Positions 62,913-64,000 of a stretch of DNA of 64,000 nt are shown here, piece by piece. Source of the DNA: Galbibacter marinus. GTDB lineage: Bacteria > Bacteroidota > Bacteroidia > Flavobacteriales > Flavobacteriaceae. The position numbers and the translations under genes are program-made. The stretch spans positions 248,001-312,000 of the forward strand of contig NZ_AMSG01000001.1 in NCBI RefSeq assembly GCF_000300875.1. Reading direction: 5' to 3'. Below the pieces are notes generated by a model that did no database searches, was not told where the DNA came from, and saw nothing but the letters and a program-made list of their open reading frames with translations. How positions within the stretch are numbered: the stretch's first letter is position 1; every line of letters begins with the position of its first letter.

Positions 62913-64000
62913 ATGAAGTACACAAAAAGGTATCAAGGAGGAATGTTTTTATTTCTTTTCCTTGCATTTACAACTGCTGCTATTGGACAAGTGGTGGAGC
63001 GAAATCAGCAGGAGTTCAGCGAATTTATGGATCGCTCTGGTAACCGTTATCGTTCGGCTGCTGGGATTCCAGGACCAGACTATTGGCAAAATCGCGTGGA
63101 TTACTCTATCAAAGCAACCCTAGACGACCAAGCACATACATTAACAGGTGAGATTACCATCACCTATACTAATAATAGTCCGGATGCTTTACCATTTATT
63201 TGGTTACATCTGGAACAGAATAGATTTACTGAAAATTCAAGAGGAACTCTAACCACCCCAATTGAAGGGAATCGTTACAATGGAGAAGTTGACGGCGGAT
63301 ATGAGATTTCAAACCTAGAAGCTAAAACACAAAGAACAGTTTCTTCCAAGCACATTATAAATGATACCAGAATGCAGGTTTGGTTCGAAAAACCTATAAA
63401 GGCCCAAGGAGGTACTGCAACTGTTTCTATGGACTTTACCTATAAAATTCCTGAGAGAGGAATGGATAGAATGGGAAGAATAGATGTAGAGCAAGGAACT
63501 ATTTATGCTATGGCCCAATGGTATCCACGTGCTGCGGTTTATGATGATGTTGAAGGCTGGAATGTTGAACCTTATTTAGGCGCAGGTGAATTTTATCTGG
63601 GATATGGAGATTTTGATTACCAAATCACCGCACCCTATGATCATATCGTAGTAGGATCAGGTGTACTTGTTAATCCAAATCAAGTATTATCTCCATTAAT
63701 GAGAGAACGTTTGGCTCAAGCTCGTAAGAGTGATGAAACGGTTTTTATTGTTAAAGAAGAGGAAGTTGATGACATGTCAATTAGAGCAAAACAAAGCGGA
63801 ACTCTTACCTGGCATTTTGAAATGGAAAATACCAGAGATGTGGCTTTTGGAAGTTCAAAAGCATTTATTTGGGACGCTGCTAAAATAGATCTTCCAAGTG
63901 GAGAAAAAGCTTTAGCACAATCTGCTTACCCTAAAGAAAGTGCTGGATATGAGGCTTGGGGACGATCTACTGAATATTCAAAGCATTCTGTTGAGAACTA
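62913..64000 (+). CDS. second M1 family peptidase (3' part outside window)
   Basis: The first 362 codons, running off the right edge. Signal peptide (ending near AAIGQ), then GIPGPDYWQNRVDYSIKATLDDQ and EITITYTNNSPDALPFIWLHLEQN, the N-terminal beta-domain of M1 peptidases, matching the layout of the gene at 29384-31294 (QQIKYTNNSPNSLDRVFYHLY). The AMAQWYPRAAVYDDVEGWNVEPYLG segment also matches the MTQWYPKMAEYDFEGWHADPY of the first gene. The HExxH site would lie beyond the window, so activity cannot be checked. Confidence 0.85.
   Translation, partial: MKYTKRYQGGMFLFLFLAFTTAAIGQVVERNQQEFSEFMDRSGNRYRSAAGIPGPDYWQNRVDYSIKATLDDQAHTLTGEITITYTNNSPDALPFIWLHLEQNRFTENSRGTLTTPIEGNRYNGEVDGGYEISNLEAKTQRTVSSKHIINDTRMQVWFEKPIKAQGGTATVSMDFTYKIPERGMDRMGRIDVEQGTIYAMAQWYPRAAVYDDVEGWNVEPYLGAGEFYLGYGDFDYQITAPYDHIVVGSGVLVNPNQVLSPLMRERLAQARKSDETVFIVKEEEVDDMSIRAKQSGTLTWHFEMENTRDVAFGSSKAFIWDAAKIDLPSGEKALAQSAYPKESAGYEAWGRSTEYSKHSVEN

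Noticed and set aside
1-64000. CRISPR arrays, rRNA genes, riboswitches, complete insertion sequences
   Set aside because: No regular repeat-spacer arrays, rRNA sequence, recognisable riboswitch cores or intact transposases were found on reading both strands.

Overview
The window looks like a chromosomal segment of a member of the Bacteroidota, most likely family Flavobacteriaceae. The DNA is AT-rich. Many start regions carry the Bacteroidota -7 promoter motif TAnnTTTG and few have a Shine-Dalgarno sequence. The protein families fit too: PorP/SprF, a type IX secretion C-terminal domain of the gliding-motility type, a SusC/SusD pair, a DUF4175-ybeY-mnmG block, a periplasmic-propeller histidine kinase and a GH78 rhamnosidase lipoprotein. 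Most genes are housekeeping or cell-envelope genes and no large foreign island is visible.

Layout. 1-3 kb: partial PorP/SprF gene and its Ig-repeat type IX secretion partner (minus strand). 3.3-9 kb: glnS, a YtxH/holin-like/DUF6327-like small-gene cluster, an SPFH protein and gltX. 9-11.3 kb: a Tat-exported Gfo/Idh/MocA oxidoreductase and a decayed C1 peptidase pseudogene. 11.5-18.9 kb: DUF4175 protein, ybeY, mnmG, a methyltransferase and an OmpH/Skp-like lipoprotein. An exact parS sequence lies before mnmG and a parS-like palindrome forms its terminator. 19-23 kb: tRNA-Val, LysE-type exporter, GIN-domain protein, RNase R. 23.6-24.2 kb: a very AT-rich gene-free stretch with DnaA-box-like sequences, a candidate replication origin. 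24.2-29.3 kb: rpiB, CDF transporter, ElaA-type acetyltransferase, two uncharacterised genes, an S41 protease and rnpA. 29.4-38.6 kb: M1 peptidase, S8 protease with an MBL-fold hydrolase, CPA2 antiporter, a hypothetical protein, lepA. 38.9-48.5 kb: outer-membrane barrel protein, NlpC/P60 lipoprotein, DUF3037/HipA-like kinase pair, SusD and SusC. 48.7-52 kb: dusB, LolC/E-type permease, rbfA, methylmalonyl-CoA epimerase and a CAT-anticodon tRNA. 52.1-52.6 kb: a truncated two-ORF transposase remnant. 52.7-59.5 kb: LuxR-type response regulator and propeller sensor kinase, divergent from a coiled-coil lipoprotein and an outer-membrane protein. 59.6-64 kb: cupin protein, GH78 alpha-L-rhamnosidase and the start of a second M1 peptidase.

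How it fits together. The exact parS, mnmG, rnpA and the AT-rich DnaA-box region all lie within about 14 kb, which suggests an origin-proximal location. dnaA, parA/parB, rpmH, yidC and gidB are not in the window, so this is an inference. I found no clearly new multi-gene system. The best candidates for follow-up are the parS/oriC arrangement, the DUF3037-HipA kinase pair, and the sensor kinase next to the coiled-coil lipoprotein and outer-membrane protein genes. Assignments come from reading motifs and gene order; no database search was possible.
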